DNA of 64,000 bases from Homalodisca vitripennis (lineage: Eukaryota; Arthropoda; Insecta; Hemiptera; Cicadellidae). The translations under genes and the position numbers were made by a program. The DNA lies in contig NC_060214.1 of NCBI RefSeq assembly GCF_021130785.1, positions 40,717,001 through 40,781,000 on the forward strand, in the 5' to 3' direction. A model generated the notes under the pieces. The model was given only the letters and a program-made list of their open reading frames with translations. It made no database searches and was not told where the DNA came from. This document shows, one piece after another, positions 13,901 to 26,208 of this stretch; the stretch's first letter is position 1, and each line of letters starts with the position of its first letter.

Positions 13901-14680
13901 CCCTTTGAACGCCGATATAAATTTAGAATTTTTTTAGATTACCCTCATTTAAGGTGAAAAAATTCAAATGAAAATTCCTTAAAGCTAATTTTTTTATTCA
14001 TTCCTAATGACTAATAACAGACACAAAAAATAAATTTTACAATAATGTAATACTTGCATTAAAATAATTATATTTTTTCATAACAATGGAATATATCAAT
14101 AAAAATCAAATTCAGGTTACAGAGTAATCATACATGTGATGAAAAATATGAAAACATCATCATTATCGTCACTGTCAGTATAATTGTTTAAAAGAATATC
14201 ATCTTCATCCACATCATTATAAGCACTAGAAAATGTAGCATTCAAAACTTTAGCAACAAAATCGTCATAATCAGAATCGTCTGGGTGATGAGCCATAATT
14301 ATTACACAACAGAAAAGAAACAATAAAAACTTGATTATAACACAGAAAACATGGTAACAATAACTTTTTACAACTGTTTGTATAAGGAATGACAACGCAA
14401 GAACACTTTCCAAAGGCACAATGCGTGCTCCTCTGACAGTCGGTAATAGAGGATAGTATCGTCATCGGCATACAGACAGGAGTGGGAGAACAGCTGCCAG
14501 CAACAAAACAATTTATTGTTTAGCTACTGCGGCCAGCTGACAGCTGCAACTGGATTATTTGGTCAAGCCAGTACATTACTTAATATTGTGGCTTATATAT
14601 TGAGCTTATAAACTTCAAAAACAGTAATAAAATATATTTTTATCGATCGGCGGATTATTCCATCTACAGCGTGCTAAGGG
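13901..14680 (-). mobile_element. internally deleted piggyBac-like element
   Basis: A 780-bp element bounded by TTAA at 13897-13900 and 14681-14684. Its ends are inverted repeats that begin CCCTT: CCCTTTGAACGCCGATA on the left and, read inward from the right, CCCTTAGCACGCTGTA. TTAA targets and CCC-starting ends are the hallmark of the piggyBac superfamily. It keeps what looks like the N-terminus of the transposase (14117-14296), while the catalytic body is missing. It lies 0.5 kb after the SPT4 stop codon. Confidence 0.8.
14117..14296 (-). pseudogene. N-terminal remnant of a piggyBac-type transposase
   Basis: The reading frame begins MAHHPDDSDYDDFVAKVLNA at the ATG at 14296 and continues with a strongly acidic stretch (DVDEDDILLNN, DSDDNDD). 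piggyBac transposases typically start with such an acidic, disordered segment. The frame runs toward the left TIR and stops after about 60 residues, with no DDD catalytic core. The assignment rests on the acidic composition and on the position inside an element with TTAA ends. A longer upstream in-frame Met at 14419 is less likely to be the real start. Confidence 0.55.
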
Positions 14681-14874
14681 TTAAGTTGTACAAATACATG
14701 CCCATTCTTAAAGTAAAAGGCATATATACTGGAAGCCTATTTTTATTATTTATGGATTCAAGGACAAAGGTAAGGAATTTGACTTCTAGTTCTTAAGATA
14801 CAGCCATTATGCAGAGCCTCTTTGAATCCCTTTAAAATAGTGTCTTTTTTAATTTTACGAGTTATTGGGTGGTC

Positions 14875-15355
14875 TCTGTTTAAAACACACATTAGATATG
14901 GACTAGTGGTGTGGGGAGGAACCTCAGGTTGCAAAAGAGGGATATAAGAGCATTATCAGGGCTAGGCTTCAGGGAAAGTTGTAGAGATGCATTTATAAGT
15001 CTGAAGATCATGACTGAAGTAAATTTCTACATAAAAGAAGTTCTAATGTATGCTGTTGGACAATCTTTGACACAAGGTAGAGATCTTCATGACAACATCC
15101 GATATAGCACAAGATACCACCTCCCAGCTCACATTGGCATGAAGGTGCATAACCTACTACCAGAGGAAATAAGACGTCTCTCTGTAGGAAGATTGAAGAA
15201 TGCCCTTATGGATTGGTTAATCAGCAATCCATTCTACTCAGTAGCTGAGTTCCATGAAAGAAGACGATGAACCACTACTTGAATAATTTTGTTTTTGTTT
15301 AAATTACCTGACACCATTTCAATACGTATGTATCTGAAAATAAAGTGATTTTCTA
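14875..15355 (+). mobile_element. LINE 3' fragment (C-terminal RT region)
   Basis: The fragment begins with HIRYGLVVWGGTSG, the block that follows the RT domain in Jockey-like LINEs. It continues at 14911-15270 as GFRESCRDAF, YSTRYHLPAHIGMKVHNLLP and NPFYSVAEFHE. The 3' end has AATAAA near 15340. The same blocks (WGGTSEGNLKR, PRESCREAFKAL, YSTRQA) occur at the end of the LINE at 21.9-24.7 kb, so the two belong to one family. It is truncated at the 5' side and dead. Confidence 0.8.
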
Positions 15356-15574
15356 TTTGTACTCTCTAAGTTAAATTTTGACTTAAGTTATAACCGTTTT
15401 TGTGGTGCATTATATAAGAATATTATGATCTAACAAGGCTGTCAAACTTGAAATTTGTAATATTAGCATTGAAACATATTCTTGATGATTGATCCCAGGC
15501 CTTAGCTTCACTGGGAGGTGTGGAAAATTTCCAGATTTTCCGGGAGTGGTAACCCCCCATTTTGTCATCCTAGA

Positions 15575-15960
15575 TATAGGAGAGAATTAATAAGGAAGGT
15601 ACAAAGTTCTTTTGAAGTAAGTGTACAGACTTTAAGTCCACATCTATCCACAATATCAAAGGCTTTGGCTAAATTTGTGGAATACTAATAGGCACTTTTT
15701 GTTGTGACCCAATGAGTCATGGTATGAAACAACGTGTTGTTTATATTTTTATCTGTTCTGAAACCAAATTGCCTATCAATACAAAATTTATTAGAGTAGA
15801 TATACAGATTTTGACACTGTTTTATAACATACCCATTGATTTAGCTTATCAGTTACTGATGCAAGTATAATGGGTCTGTAATTAGATCAATTTTAGTAAA
15901 ATTGGAATTGTCATCAATTTCATTGAGCATAAGACTGCCAGTCTGTAAGCTTTAGGCGAT
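15575..15960 (-). mobile_element. degraded LINE reverse transcriptase fragment
   Basis: On the minus strand, broken frames give NYRPIILASVTDKLNQW, then QFGFRTDKNINNTLFH, then LAKAFDIVD. These are the ordered RT motifs (NYRPI..., QFGFR, D-x-AKAFD motif A). Several stops and shifts separate them. It points opposite to the LINE at 14.9 kb, so it is a separate insertion. Confidence 0.65.
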
Positions 15961-15969
15961 CAGCAGGTT

Positions 15970-16345
15970 TCAACTGTGTCTAATCTGAACTTTATAGACA
16001 TTAAGTCTCACTGAATAACATCGGTGGACTGTCGTGTTGGGTATGTTTAACTGAAGACTTGGTCGGACAATCAATGTTTTCATACTTCCGATGCAATATT
16101 GTTGGATTTCTTCAATTTTGTTATCATTTTTTTTATTAAACCAGCGACGAATTGCTTTAACATCTGGCAAATTTTGACTTCGTTACGTTACTTGAAATTG
16201 ACGTTGCACACTAACAATCAATTCTTTGTATCATAGAACATACTGTGTCTTCATTTACGCCGTACACACTACTGGCGCCAAGCGTGTCAGTTATAATAGC
16301 GGTTACCATCGCACAGCTGTTCAGCGCATACCGAGATCAACGTCT
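15970..16345 (-). pseudogene. Tc1/mariner-type transposase N-terminal relic
   Basis: On the minus strand, YKELIVSVQRQF precedes a stop and LPDVKAIRRWFNKKNDN, then RPSLQLNIPNTTVH. This is the paired-type helix-turn-helix region of the long-spacer mariner relatives (DD41D type), in which a RxxSxxLxIxxTTVHR helix follows the linker. It covers only the DNA-binding part; no catalytic motifs follow. Confidence 0.6.
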
Positions 16346-19300
16346 CCTCCCTTGCTACACGGAAAACAAAACTTAATTTTTTCAACTTCAATTTGACGTT
16401 TAAATTGTTTAATTATCTTGAATAGCTTCTAAGTAACAGCCATTCAAAATCCAGGCATCATTTTTCAAAGTCTCTGTGTATAACTAATCTGATACAAAAT
16501 TTAATTCTATTGGATCAGTAGCTTTTCACAACAAAAACACTAATATCAAATGTCCTAACAATTCCATTCTTTCTAACTTCCATATGAATAATATTAAGTA
16601 GAACATTAATTTATAATTGGAACCAGGATAAATTTCTGAAGCTGATTATTATAGTATTTAACACTTTTTACTAACTAAAAAATACATAATTTTCATTACA
16701 ACCTCTGAATCACACATACAATAAGTTGGCTGTTTTATCTTTACTGCAAGTGACCACTTCTTTGAGTCAATAAATTTAATTTCAGCTTACATGGTACCAT
16801 TATCAGGTCAGAAGGGTGTTTGGTAATTATGTACAAAACACGCACTGAAATAATTAAAAATTTATCTTGACCTTCATCTGTATGTTTCTGCCAATTGTGA
16901 ACATGTTTTACTGGTGCTAGAATGTTGTGTTTATAGTTGTTTCCTACATCTTTAAAATACAGATGAAACATTTATGAGTCAAACTAAAGTGTTGTTTGCT
17001 CAAAAAAGAGATCTCTTGCAGTAAAAGTAAAATGAAGTCAATTAACGATGTGTTTGTTTATTTTCTATAGTCTAAACATCAATTGCATACAAGGATGAGG
17101 GAGAAAAACTATAATTCTTCATAAGATACAATAAATTAATTTATTTATAAATGATTTTCAATTTAAAAATCAACATGCACTATTATTATATAAAAAAGAA
17201 AATATCAACCAAGCAAACAAATATAATCTCAAATATTAAAATAAACTCACAGCCGTATTTTATTATAGTATGCAAATTGAGAAAAATTCAACTTGCATGA
17301 TTTTTTAAAATCTATAAAACATGTGATATAATTATTGATTAATTATACATTTTTTCCAAAGTGATAGAAAGAAACCCAGAAATATTTTACACACAGATAT
17401 TTATACACAAATAATAAAAAAATGTACATAAAATTATTTTGACATATACAGTAAATAGGTAACAAACAGGTATTTTAAAATGTTCTATGTAACTGTAAAA
17501 ATTTCAGATTTTTTAAACTTAAAAATTAAACATTGTAAGCTAAAAAAATCTTTTTGGAAAACTATAGTTCTACTTAGATTATGTGAAACATTAGCACTCT
17601 AATTATTTTTAACATAAACTTTACGCTTAATAAAATATTGCTGAACATTTTTTCACTATACTTGTAATAGTTCAGATTTTCTTGGTTTTTCTCGATTTAT
17701 TTATTGTATCTCTTATTTTGTGTTTTACATTCGCCACTATTGTACTAAACTTAAGGATTTTATGAACAATCCCCTTAAACTTTTTGGGGTTCTACAGTTA
17801 ATTTATTACCATTTTCATGAGGTACGGTAAAAAACCATGGTTGATCGATTATGTGAAACATGCACATTACCACAAATCACTGCTATTAAAACAAAACTTT
17901 TAGCTAGAATTATAAATAAAACTGACTTGTTATAGCGCTGGCTAAGCAATACCATTTTATTGAAATGATATTTTTGTAATCAATTAGGACAAAAATACAA
18001 ATAAAAGGCAAACTTTATGTAACAAAACTTATACTGATAAGGATAATAATTATTACAACACAGTGTGCTAAAATTAATACAACTTCATAACATTATTTCA
18101 ATTTCTCTTGAACACACTTTGAGAAATTTGTAAGAGATTATATTTTTATAATTTGTGAAATAATTATTGTACAGTATTATGTTATTATAAGCCTTTTGCC
18201 ATGTACATAACCTTGGGCTTGAAATGTTGATGATTGTTTAATTATTAACACATTGACTCCCACTGTCCTAAAACTGGTACATGAGTTGTTCTGCTGTGAA
18301 GGTGTTGTTAATCAAATACATCGCCACTACTGTTTTGAATTAACATAATGTTTTTGTACAAATTTGTTTCTCTCAGAAACAAGGAAGTGAGCTGCACAAA
18401 TTATAAACAACGTAACTATAAAAACACCTAAAATTAGAAAAGTTGACAGGATTACGAAATTTGCCAATGCTACTTGCCAGGTTTTCAGAGCAACTTACTG
18501 GGCCGTCATGATGACGTACATGATGTGATGATGATACGATACATTTTGTCACGATGACGCACTACGTGCAATCATGATGACGCTGTAAAGGAATTCCGTA
18601 CTCAATTTACTTGCTGTGGTATGCGTATAACGTGTTCCAGCAACATGTTGTTTTTGTCTCATGTCTTAAATGCTGGTTTCAGGTGCATGTTTGTGTTTTT
18701 GTTTTCAACTGTTGACTATGGTGTTTTTACCACAATTTTTCTGGAGCATTACATTTTTTCATGCTTAACCTTATCTTGTTGGATATGAACTGAAGAAAGC
18801 ATATACAAGTTCTCATAAAAATGCGTTTTGTAACATTAACAATGGCTAATGACCGTAATCTTGTTATCCTTTCAAAACATCCTCAGTCAAAAATGCTTTA
18901 AACAAAGAACTTACATTTTTATTATAATAATATAAATGTTATTACTCACAATGAGATTTAGTGTAGTATGCTCATTTAAACAATCTTAATACCTGATTTG
19001 TTCCGAAGTAATGCTCAACATAAGGAATGTGTTAAAAACGAACAAACGTTACTCAAACTCAGAACAAAGTGATAATGGAACAAATTAATGTAAAAACTCT
19101 TTTGACTTGCCAATGAAAAGTGACGTTAGATACAATCAAGTCTCACCTTCAACAAATTGGTGTTACAAAAATTTAAAACCAATAAGATAATTAAATGGAT
19201 GAGAGGTGGAAATGTAGCTTTTGTTACCAATTCTGGTACCTAAATTTGACCTTTATCACATTTTTACTGTGTCTCATATTTAATTCAAAGGACATTTTTT

Positions 19301-20975
19301 GTTGATCATTCACATTTTATCTTCAACACAATCCAAACCTGTGTAATGAAGAATTTCCTTTATTATTTGTACTTAATTTACCATGAGGTTGAGTTTCAAA
19401 ACTCAAAAAAGTTCCCAAAATTGTTACCTATATTCATGGAGGGGTTTATTGATGAGGAAATGTCTCTTATTGCATGTTAAAGTGCTAAGCCATCTATTTG
19501 GCACTCTTTTCATTATTACTTTTAGAAGCTGCAGTTCCGTTTGGTTATCTTATAAATGACTATGTTTTGCCTAAGAGCTGAAAAGAGAAAAATTGGCACA
19601 ATATTTTTGAAGTTGGCATTTTCATCACTCACATCAGTAATTAAAATGAAAATGTTTACTCCTAATTGTTTTTATTTTCAAGAAGATGATATTTTTGGAA
19701 TAAAAAATACTAGTGTACCATAAAATTGTCATCAAGAATACTTTGAATATTCTCACATAAAATTTAATTTCAAGCTTTGACTGTCCAGGTGCAAAAGTTA
19801 TGCGAGCAGAATTACACTGGTAAAAGTTTAGATTGTATCATACTTTATCAAGATTATTTGTATATTCTGAATGACTTTCGTGTAAACACTTCTGCCAACT
19901 CTACGCTGTTTTCCTTAGTATTTCAGTGTTCCCCGTGAAACAACTACACGCAAAATTTGGTATTGTCATGCTTTCCAAAAGGCAGCCCCTCAAAATTCAA
20001 TGAATAAGTACATGCATTTATCAGAAACAACCTGTAGCTTTTGATAACAATGTTGGAAGAAAGTTCAGATAGCTCAACACTTTTTCAGCAATGCTGCCAA
20101 CTACAGGAACACATACATAATTTTCCCTTCAGCAAACCCTCCTTATACCTCTCATATTTGTTGCTCAAATGTTGCCGAACTAAATGCTCGGTTAATGAAC
20201 ACAGAAAAATATGGACTAAACTTGTTACTACATATTCTAAACATTCACTAACATAACTCAAAATACTAATTTTTTCTCACTTATACACACTTATTAATAA
20301 TACTACAGTTTAAAACATAAGGCAGCACAAAACAGACTTATAAGGATATACTAAAATTATGGTAAGTTTACTAGCAAAATGTACAACTTCAACTGAAAAA
20401 TTTTAAACTTAAGAAACAATTTCATCACACCATGGAACATTATTGGGCAGTTATATGTTTACAAAAGCAATTTGGAAGTATAATTATCACAATACAATAC
20501 AAGAATATTGAATAGTACACCATAAGGAAAACCCAAACAGTCTAATTATCAAAAATCATCTATAAATAATAGTTCATTACTGCATAATTACAGAACAAAA
20601 TTTTTAAAACCATTTAAATGCCATTTAATACCTACAATAAAGCCCATTGCTTAGAAAACTATAAAATAATTTTAATGTACAAAAACATGTTTGAGAGTTC
20701 TCTTTATTGTGAAAAGAAGTTCACTATGCAGGAAAAAAAATCATTCTAAAATGCATAAAAGCTCAATTTTAAATACCAGCCCCAGAGGAGTCGCTAGAAT
20801 GCTTTCACTATTTCCAGCAAGCATTATCATCTAAAGAGTTCAGAGAATTAAGATTGAAGGTGGTCATTAACTCTGGAACTGATGTGGTTAAGTTTTCAGA
20901 ATAATACAGTGATTTTACAGTTTTGTTCATAAACATTCTTAAAAAATATATGAAGCACACAAAACGTGTAGTATA
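16346..20975. other. AT-rich intergenic stretch, no gene recognised
   Basis: About 4.6 kb with only short chance frames. A cluster of ATGATGACG-like words lies at 18505-18590. I found no exon chain, no RNA gene and no clear transposon ends. Confidence 0.45.
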
Positions 20976-21075
20976 CAGGGTGGCGCATATGTTTCCCCAA
21001 AAGAGAAATTGAAAGGCATTATAAGATAATTGTATAAAACACTTTTAGGCAAGAAAACAAATTCATTATATGAAA

Positions 21076-21910
21076 TTACTTACATATTATCATACAATGC
21101 CATAGCACTTGTTCGAAATGTCCAACTTGATTTTGTATACACTTCATACAATGACTGAGAACAGAATCACAAATTTTTAGCAATAAAGGTTTATTGTCAT
21201 TAACAAGTTCACATGCATTTCTAATTAGGTTTCTGAGTTCTTCAAGATTTTGCAGTTTTGAAGCATACAAAGTCTCCTTTATTACCTCACAGTGAAAAAT
21301 CACATGGGGTCAGGTCTGGCGAGCATGCAGGCCAATCGATTGTACCACAGCGATCAATCCATTAATTAAACGTGTTATTTAAAAAATCTTGAACTCGGAT
21401 ACCGAAATGTGCTGGGGCACTATCTAGTTGCCAGATGAGCGAATGAATATTGAAAACAGAATTGTTTCTGAGCTCGGGAACTACTATTTCTGGCAGCAAC
21501 CGTAAGTAACTTTCTGAGTTAACATTTCCTTGAAGATAATAAGGACCAATCAGTGCAGTACTCGAAATACTTCCCCATACCATAACACCAGGCACATTGA
21601 GTTCTACTTGGATTACATCCGACCAGTACATGGAGTTATGCAGATTAACGCGTCCATTTAGTTTGAAACATGCCTCATGACACCACAAAATTGATCACAA
21701 GAAATTTGGATCAGCCTCTGTGAGCGGATAGTAATTGTCTCACAGAATTTCAATCGCCTATCGGAATCATCCTTGTGAAGCGCTTGGAATAAAGATGGAC
21801 GGTATGCTTAAATTTCAATTGCTTTAACATTCTTTGCATGCTTCTTAATATTTATAGTTCAGCAGATGCCTTACGAGTCGATTTACCGGGACTGACTACA
21901 AAAGCTTAAG
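21076..21910 (-). pseudogene. DD41D-type transposase, catalytic part, broken
   Basis: Read on the minus strand: LFQALHKDDSDRRLKFCE, then FKLNGRVNLHNSMYW, PGVMVWGSISSTALIGPYYL, QLDSAPAHFGIRVQDFLN, DWPACSPDLTPCDF and the C-terminal helices to 21076. These are the ordered blocks of a Tc1/mariner-superfamily transposase. The spacing between DSAPAH and LTPCD is about 40 residues, longer than the 34 of true mariners. An in-frame stop (NTFN*WID) and two or more frameshifts inactivate it. The usual SDE/SDEA block around the first catalytic Asp is disrupted. Confidence 0.75.
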
Positions 21911-21945
21911 CATCTACCTGCAGGTTTTCTTCGTTGTAAATTGAT

Positions 21946-24692
21946 AGATGTTTCGAGTCTCTGCAGACAATTTGTATGTGAAGCAGCCATGATCTCTGTA
22001 AATTGTGGTAACCACCTGTTTTACCTACTAGGAATTTATAGATCACCAGGAGGTCCAGCAGAGTCATCAATAGAATCAATATCTAATATTCTTGACTATG
22101 CGCAAACACAATCAAAATCAGTAATTGTTATGGGGGACATAAATATTGATAGACTGGATGAAGACCATGCGGACACCAGAAGACTTGAAGAGGAATTACT
22201 GACCCATAATATAAGAAGACTCCCCTTACCTGCAACTAGAATTACGGCCATGACTTCTACTTCAATAGATTGTATTTGTACTAATATAGATGACCAGCTA
22301 ATCCAATTCTCGGTTTCTGAAACAGGACTCTCTGACCATACTGCGCAAAACACTTACCTTAACTTACATATCAGAAAACAAGATAACTCTGCCCTCAATA
22401 TATAAGAGAAATTACTCTCAGGACAACTTAAACTCCCTAAAGCGAATCCTTCAACAAGAAGATTGGATTACTGTATACAGCAGTGCTGATATTGACATTT
22501 CTTATAACAACTTCCAAAGAATAATCAGAGGTACTCTTGAAGAAATATGCCCAAAGAAAAAATCAAGATCAAAAGCAAATCACAAGCCCAAAACTATATT
22601 CGATCAGTTAGCAAACCGACTAAAACAGAGCTACCTAGAAGCATTAAACAAGTTTAGGATTTCAGGGAAACCAGAAGACAAACTTGACATGATTCAAAGA
22701 AAGCAAAATTATGACTTACATTTAAGGAAACTTAGACAAAATTCTACTACAGAATACATTGACTCTGCACATAACAAGTCCCGAGCTCTGTGGGAAGTTA
22801 TCAATTCAGAAAGGAAAAATAAGAAGACAACAGATATGGAAATTGATGACTATAGATATTAACGGAAAACCAGAAAACCAACCTGATAAACTAGCATCCT
22901 ACTTCAACACCTTCTTTTCTGAAATAGCAGACAAAACCTTACAAAAACCTCAAAGCTCTAAAAAACCTCATATCACCTAAAAACTCCTCCTAGTCAACAT
23001 ACTTGTATGTTTCATTTTACCGAAATCACACCTACAACAGTTATAGATGTAATACATTCCTTGAAACCATCACTATCCTGTGGAATAGATGAAATTCCAG
23101 CTAAATTTGTAAAAAACACTGTGCCCTGGAACTTGTTGTGCCGCTGACCTACCTAATAAATAAATCTTTAGTACAGGGAAAATTCCCTTCATCCCTAAAA
23201 CAATCAAGAATCTTTCCTAAGCATAAATCAGGATCCAAGACAGATATTGCCAACTTCAGACCAATATCAAACATCTCAACTTTTGCAAAAATATTTGAAA
23301 AAATAGTACTTTCTCAGCTGATGTCTCATCTTAAAAACCACAGTCTCATTACCAACAATCAGCACGGTTTCCTTGAGGGTAGGTCTACAATCACTGCCTT
23401 AACAGATATAACTGAATATATTATTGACCAGCTAGAAGACTCAAATTATGTATCAGCAATTCTCCTCGACTATTCGAAAGCATTTGACTGCCTTGGACAT
23501 GAGTTAATACTACAGAAGCTCGAATCTCTTGGAGTGGCACACAGAGAATTGGATTGGTTTAAGACCTATTTAATAGGCCGGACTCAAAGAGTGGAAGTAC
23601 AGCAAATTCAAAACAACATAAAAAGCTCAGTTACATCAAAGCCACTGCCAGTCAAAAGGGGTGTACCTCAAGGATCAATTCTTGGTCCAGTCTTGTTCAT
23701 CCTTTTAACTAATGACTTTCCTAAATTCATAAATGACAGCACTGAGAACAAATGTGTCATGTATGCTGACGATACTACTGTAATAGTGAAAAATAAACTA
23801 TCTCAAGACCTTTCTGATGACATAAACACAACCCTTAACAAAGCAATTGAATATGCTGACAAAAATGACCTAAAAATAAATCCTAAAAAGTCCATACAAT
23901 TAAATTTTAGCCGTAGGACAGAACCTGTACCACATGTACCCAACATAAAATTGGAACAGGAAGCACGACTATTAGGAATGACAATAGACTCTGATCTAGC
24001 TTGGACAAGTCACATCAACAAACTTTGTAGCCAGATTGGGACAGGGATATACGTAGTCAGACGTATGCAAATGTTGGGAGGCCCTGAACATCGCTAGAAC
24101 AGCCTACTAAGCACTAGTTGAAGCCCACATTCGATATGGTCTAGTCCTATGGGGAGGCACATCTGAAGGAAACCTCAAAAGGGTTTTAGTATTACAAAAA
24201 AGAGCCATACGAATCCTGGCTAATCTACAACCAAGGGAGAGCTGCCGTGAAGCATTTAAAGCTCTCTCAAAATACGGGACAGTGGTGGCATTATACATTG
24301 AAGCTGTTACTCTTCATGTTGACAACCTTGATCTACCTAGATGTGATGCCATCCATAGCTACAGTACTCGACAAGCAAGAAACTACTATCTGCCAACCCA
24401 CCGCACCACATTCTATACAAAAAAAAACCATCTTACATTGGACGTCAACTATTCAACTCCCTACCAAGACAATTCGAAGGTCTTAGAGGAAGGACCCTGA
24501 AACACCAGCTTCAACAGTGGCTTGAACAAAATCCTTTCTACAACCTCAAGGAGTACTTTGAAGCTGCAAGAAGACAAAAATACCGATGCTTGACTTGTAT
24601 TTTATATGTTTATTCTCTGTACATTTGATTTGACACATATTCTGTTCTTAATGATCATGAATAAAGTATATCTGTATCTGTATCTGTATCTG
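21946..24692 (+). mobile_element. LINE retrotransposon, 2.7 kb, 5'-truncated
   Basis: A Jockey-like non-LTR element. It starts within the endonuclease domain (GIYRSPGGP, VMGDINIDRL, ATRITAMTSTSIDCI, TGLSDHTAQ at 21946-22405), continues through a linker, then RT at 23138-24097 and a C-terminal region to about 24500. It ends with AATAAAG and four TATCTG repeats (24669-24692). A 28-bp direct repeat of target sequence (ctgcaggttttcttcgttgt...) lies just before it at 21918-21945 and again after it at 24707. ORF1 and the endonuclease N-terminus are missing. Confidence 0.9.
23138..24097 (+). pseudogene. LINE reverse transcriptase ORF (truncated, otherwise open)
   Basis: A 319-residue open frame with the RT motifs in order: FPKHKSG, NFRPISNISTFAKIFEK, QHGFLEGRST, AILLDYSKAFDCLGHE (motif A), [16 protein letters not shown] (motif B), MYADDTTVIV (motif C, catalytic Asp pair), then LLGMTIDSDLAWTSHI. 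A frameshift at about 24090 and a stop just after separate the C-terminal block (AHIRYGLVLWGGTSEG). Upstream the 22410-23130 linker is broken by several stops. The intact RT core suggests a relatively recent insertion. Confidence 0.88.
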
Positions 24693-24790
24693 TTGATCGT
24701 GGACAACTGCAGGTTTTCTTCGTTGTAAATTGGTCGTGGACAACTGCAGGTTTTCTTTGTTGTAAATTGATCGTGGACAACCACTTCAGG
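24693..24790 (+). repeat. 37-bp tandem repeat at the LINE 3' junction
   Basis: After the TATCTG tail a 37-bp unit (tgatcgtggacaactgcagg plus 17 bases) occurs twice and begins a third time. Its core is the same sequence that lies before the LINE at 21918-21945. This looks like a target-site duplication that was itself amplified. Confidence 0.75.
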
Positions 24791-25028
24791 GCATTTATAA
24801 AGATTCCTGTGTTTACAAATTTCTTATTTAACTTCTGCATATACTGTTGAGTGGGTATCGCGACACCTGGATATTTACCACTAAATTCTTCAATTATTAT
24901 AGCAGTATTTTTATTATGTTTCCAGCACAACTGAAGGATGTAAACATTTTAAAAACAAACACAAACAAATAACAGATGCAAAGAGCGTCACTTTACACTA
25001 GCTACTGGAATAGATAACAATGAACTTA

Positions 25029-26208
25029 CTCCGTGTTTCTGCAAACTTAACATTTTATTTCTACATGAAAGCCCCAACCTTAAACTATTTAACATAGTTT
25101 CCACCGATGTTCAAACACTTGTCGTGGCGGGTGATCAATTTATTTGTATCCTCTTCGTAGAAGGTTCCCGCCAATGAATGTAGCCACGACCACGGCAGTT
25201 TTCATTTCATCATCGGTTTCAAAACATTGGCCGCCTAGCTCACACTTCATGTGCAGGAACAAGTGGTAGACAGACGGTGCCGAGTCCGAGCTGTAGGACG
25301 GGTGATAGAACTACTCTCAACAAAATTGTCAAATTGTCGCCTTAGTTTTCGTAGGGTTTCGCAATACCTTGCCTCATTAATTGTTTCACCTATTGGGAGA
25401 AAGCCAATCAGCAAAACACCTTTCCAATCCCAAAAGACAGTGCAGATGATTTTTTTGTGTGCAGACATTGTTGTCTTAAATCTTTGTTTCTTCAGAGATT
25501 GCGTGTGTTACAACTCCATTGACTGCTGTTTGGATTCCGGTGTGACATGATGGACCCAAGTTTAATCACTTGTCGCAATTTTTTTTAAAAATTCCTCACC
25601 ATCATCACTGTACCATGTTAGAAAAGTCAAAGCACTCCCGAGTCTCGGTTTTGTGCACGTCAGTGAGCATTTTTGGAACCTATCAGGAACACATCTTGCG
25701 ATAACCTAAGCGATCCGTAACAATTCCGTACAATGAAATGTGTGAAATTTGTTGGAAATCGTCAGATAGCATTGTCATAGTGAAACATCTGTTCTCTTTG
25801 AATTTTTCGTCAACTGCCCTTACCAGATCATCGGTGACGAGAGAAGGATAACCGCTCCGATTCTCATTATGCACATTTGTTCGACCGCCATTGAACATTC
25901 TAACCCAATTTCTCACCATTCCTTTACTCATCATGTTTTCCCTGCAAACATTTCAAAGTTGACGATAAATTTCAGCAGGTTTCACACTACTTGCATTCAA
26001 AAATCTTATTACAGACCAAATCTCGCAATCGGCAGGACCATTAATTGTCTTAAACATAAAAAAAAAAAACTGAAAACACAACGTAGAATAAATTAAATAA
26101 CATGAGTCGATAGCCAATGAACAAGGACAACTAGTGTGCATGCACGCAACACCGATTGCAGCGCTACAGAGGCAGTAGAATGAAACCTTACTTTCTGAAA
26201 ACGCCTCA
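25029..26208 (-). mobile_element. mariner DNA transposon 2, degenerate
   Basis: The right end, gaggcgttttcagaaagtaa read inward from TA at 26209, is clear. The left end near 25029 is only weakly similar. The minus-strand transposase is broken into NGPADCEIWSVIRFL, VRNWVRMFNGGRTNVH with GYPSLVTDDLVRAVDEK, and FWDWKGVLLIGFLPIGETIN. An internal deletion removes the HDNARPH block: the frame jumps from LRKLRRQFDNF to ARTRHRLST. It shares its termini and protein type with the copy at 38.5 kb. Confidence 0.8.

Larger units (their letters stand above)
20976..25000 (-). mobile_element. Tc1/mariner relative of DD41D type, split by a LINE
   Basis: The left end is TA followed by cagggtggcgcatatg at 20976. 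The minus-strand transposase is in two parts. The N-terminal helix-turn-helix (IIIEEFSGKYPGVAIP, LNKKFVNTGIF) lies at about 24790-24930. The catalytic part lies at 21076-21910, beyond the LINE at 21946-24692. The two parts join at STINLQ/RKPA on each side of the LINE, showing that one element was interrupted. The right terminus was not found, so its end near 25000 is approximate; a mariner begins at 25029. Confidence 0.75.

Noticed and set aside
18505..18590. Cluster of ATGATGACG words as a possible regulatory or CRISPR-like array
   Set aside because: Spacing is irregular and units differ; it is simple-sequence similarity only.
20041..20256. 71-codon plus-strand frame
   Set aside because: No similarity recognised, no splice or promoter context, and length expected by chance in 64 kb.
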